From the NCBI GenBank assembly GCA_013334735.1, contig JAAXXA010000122.1:1-7707 (forward strand): a stretch of 7,707 nucleotides of DNA, given 5' to 3'. Of the stretch, positions 6,362-7,707 are shown piece by piece (positions within the stretch are counted from its first letter, which is position 1; the number at the start of each line of letters is the position of its first letter). Origin of the DNA: Bacteroidota bacterium. GTDB taxonomy: Bacteria; Bacteroidota; Bacteroidia; Bacteroidales; CG2-30-32-10. The notes below the pieces were generated by a model. The model saw only the letters and a list, made by a program, of their open reading frames with translations. It did no database searches and was not told the origin of the DNA. The position numbers were made by a program, and so were the translations under genes.

Positions 6362-7558
6362 TTAATGAACGACTTTTAGTAAATCACCTGTTCTATAGAA
6401 ATCTCCTACTGCCAGTCCTGCGCTTATCGCTGCGGCATTATCAGGATATTCAGGCAATCCAACTGCATGCGAGTTATTCTTTTGTTCCTGATTAATTTTT
6501 AAATCATCAAAGTTTTTACTTAATTCCTGAACGGCTTTAACGAGAGGTACTACAAGCTCTGCGTATCTCAAACTATACGTGTTTTTCTCTGCATCGTCCG
6601 GTTTGCTTACGATTGAAGATTTGTATCCAATTTCGTTTGCTGCCAGCTCTACTTCCTGCGCGATAAATCCGGAGCGAACTATTGCTGTTGATGGAGTAAA
6701 GTCCATCCCCTGTTGATGTTTGAGTTTAATACTGTCCGGCATGTTTTTTATAAGAAAATCATCAGCTTTTTTAGTATCCATCTGGTAAGTAACGGGGCGT
6801 AGTTTTTTAATAAATTCTAAACCTTTCACATCTTCTGTAACATTAAATTTAAAACGGCTGTCGGATAATGTTGACCAACTAACTTGCCCGCCAATCCAAC
6901 CTACACTGGTATTTCCAATTACCACTTTATTGCTGGCATCAACTATTGCACCATAGCCAATAGCAGTTGCGTTAGTTAAAACATAGCTATCATAAGCATT
7001 TGCATGTACACCTATAAAAGTACTATAGGTACATGCCCCATCGTTATCACCCGCATTATAACCCAAAGCTGTGTTATAGCTTTGTTCATAATAATTTTCA
7101 AGTGCACCGGCTCCAATAGCGGTATTTCCGCTTCCTGAGATATTATTTATCAGTGCACCAGATCCAATTGCTATATTATATCCGCCAGTGGTATTAGCAT
7201 AAAGTGAATAATAACCATTAGCAATATTACCGCTTCCTGTAGTGTTGGCTTGAAGCGTATTAAATCCGCTGGCAGTATTGCCAATACCTGTGGTGTTGGC
7301 TTTAAGCGCATTAACTCCTACGCCAACATTTCTACCATCACCAGACATTGTAAAATTTCCTGCATTAACACCTGCAAAGAAGTTATCAGTTCCGTAGTTG
7401 TGAATATACCTACTCGTATCGCTACGAATAACTCCCACAGTTGAACCTGTTGTTGCAGGTAAACGAAAATTTTTAGTTATTTGCAATTGCTCGGAAGGTG
7501 TTGTTATTCCGATGCCAATATAACCATTATCTAAATCTATCCTAGCATACTCAATCAT
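6362..7558 (-). CDS. Fibre-like protein with YadA-head-like repeats and C-terminal Peptidase_S74 chaperone domain, N-terminus missing
   Basis: The first ATG is at 7558-7556, giving 398 residues to TAA at 6364-6362. The frame is open further upstream to a TGA at 7669-7667, without another ATG. There is no signal peptide, unlike its relatives here, so the true beginning is probably lost. Residue 14 begins IGIGITTPSEQLQI, one VGIG motif. Residues 80-164 are five 17-residue repeats. Residues 229-345 fit the S74 intramolecular chaperone: SDSRFK places Ser232 and Lys237 at the spacing of the known catalytic Ser-Lys dyad (Ser911/Lys916 in phage K1F endosialidase), followed by GFIAQEV and LRYAELVVPLVKAVQEL. 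In characterised members the domain assembles trimers and then cuts itself off before the serine; here that would release 167 residues. A coiled-coil-prone segment follows, then a distinct tail (DNAAAISAGL, GDFYRTGDLLKVVH). The next gene lies 182 bp downstream on the same strand. Confidence 0.88.
   Translation of the reverse strand: MIEYARIDLDNGYIGIGITTPSEQLQITKNFRLPATTGSTVGVIRSDTSRYIHNYGTDNFFAGVNAGNFTMSGDGRNVGVGVNALKANTTGIGNTASGFNTLQANTTGSGNIANGYYSLYANTTGGYNIAIGSGALINNISGSGNTAIGAGALENYYEQSYNTALGYNAGDNDGACTYSTFIGVHANAYDSYVLTNATAIGYGAIVDASNKVVIGNTSVGWIGGQVSWSTLSDSRFKFNVTEDVKGLEFIKKLRPVTYQMDTKKADDFLIKNMPDSIKLKHQQGMDFTPSTAIVRSGFIAQEVELAANEIGYKSSIVSKPDDAEKNTYSLRYAELVVPLVKAVQELSKNFDDLKINQEQKNNSHAVGLPEYPDNAAAISAGLAVGDFYRTGDLLKVVH
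7067..7321 (-). repeat. Five tandem 17-residue (51-nt) YadA-head-like repeats
   Basis: Residues 80-164 of the S74 protein divide exactly into five 17-residue units with the consensus xGxxxLxANTTGxGNxA, for example SGFNTLQANTTGSGNIA and IGSGALINNISGSGNTA. A sixth unit starts as LGYNAG and then degenerates. This resembles the stacked-loop head repeats of trimeric adhesins (YadA/Hep_Hag type), which form left-handed beta-rolls in trimers. Confidence 0.88.
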
Positions 7559-7573
7559 GTCATCATCTTCTAA

Positions 7574-7707
7574 AGCTGTACCAACTTTTCCAAAACTTAT
7601 CAGGTTAAAGTAAAAATTGCTAAAAATAAGTCTTGTGACATGTTGGCTTATGCTATAAAAACACCTTCAACCAATGGTGTTATCACACCAGTAGGAACAA
7701 CAGGTGG
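7574..7707 (+). CDS. Fragment of a PKD-like coding sequence on the plus strand, running off the right edge
   Basis: After a TAA at 7571-7573 the plus strand is open for 44 codons to the window end. The translation contains SKTYQVKVKIAKNKSCD and then AYAIKTPSTNGVITPVG. The alternating strand pattern and the 'TYxVxVxIxxNxxCxD' shape recall the last two strands of a PKD domain, common in Bacteroidota secreted proteins. A gene would not normally begin mid-domain, so this is probably an internal piece of another gene joined here in inverted orientation. The minus-strand frame over the same bases (LISFGKVGTALEDDD, leading into the S74 gene) is the competing reading. The only in-frame ATG is at 7640-7642. 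Confidence 0.4.

Noticed and set aside
6168..6365. Plus-strand 65-codon frame over the heptamer spacer
   Set aside because: Its protein repeats (NYELR, ITNYGL) are merely the 7-bp units read out, and 7 is not a multiple of 3, so the repeat does not keep a frame.
6362..7558. Prophage or phage-tail module, suggested by the S74 'tail fibre' domain
   Set aside because: Neighbours are Bacteroidota secreted proteins with signal peptides and a T9SS tail; there are no capsid, tail, terminase, integrase or lysis genes.
7559..7666. Upstream extension of the S74 gene with an alternative start (ATA, ATT or CTG codons)
   Set aside because: The 36 extra codons hold no signal peptide or ATG, and the opposite strand looks more protein-like here; a broken or chimeric 5' end is the better explanation.
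1..7707. tRNA, rRNA, riboswitch, insertion sequence or transposase
   Set aside because: Nothing resembling conserved RNA motifs, transposase domains or terminal inverted repeats was seen on either strand.

Overview
The window looks like a piece of an environmental Bacteroidota genome, most likely from a shotgun or metagenome contig. The evidence is low GC, leaders of the 'MKK...Q' type on each gene whose 5' end is present, a C-terminal type IX secretion (T9SS) sorting domain, a CHU_C/gliding-motility-like module, a three-coathanger-stack motif, Ycf48-like propeller repeats, and two 'VGIGT..P' fibre-like proteins. No Shine-Dalgarno sequence was evident before the starts examined. Apart from a small fragment at the right edge, every gene lies on the minus strand, so transcription runs right to left.

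Layout in transcription order. (1) 7558-6362: a fibre-like protein with five 17-residue YadA-head-like repeats and a C-terminal Peptidase_S74 self-cleaving chaperone. Its N-terminus and signal peptide are missing. (2) 6361-6180: a non-coding spacer built almost entirely of degenerate 7-bp units. (3) 6179-4062: a 705-residue secreted protein with six VGIG-type motifs, a collagen-like Gly-X-Y stretch and a C-terminal coiled coil. (4) 4065-3397: a small, very AT-rich predicted outer-membrane beta-barrel protein whose ATG overlaps the preceding TGA. (5) 3392-1242: a 716-residue cysteine-rich T9SS cargo protein starting 4 bp after the barrel gene. (6) 1241-1038: a spacer with an inverted repeat and more 7-bp units. 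(7) 1037 to the left edge: a truncated secreted Ycf48/BNR-like propeller protein.

Genes 3, 4 and 5 of this list form a tight, probably translationally coupled operon: fibre, barrel, T9SS cargo. The simplest reading is a cell-surface locus for adhesion or surface decoration, with an S74 fibre protein upstream and a propeller protein downstream. No enzyme with a recognisable metabolic function, no RNA gene, no CRISPR array and no transposase is visible.

Both edges look artefactual or rearranged. Bases 1-10 equal the end of a common Illumina adapter. At the right edge the minus-strand fibre gene lacks its beginning and abuts a PKD-like coding fragment on the opposite strand, which suggests a chimeric join or a real inversion. 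All functional calls rest on reading the translations by eye; no database search was possible.
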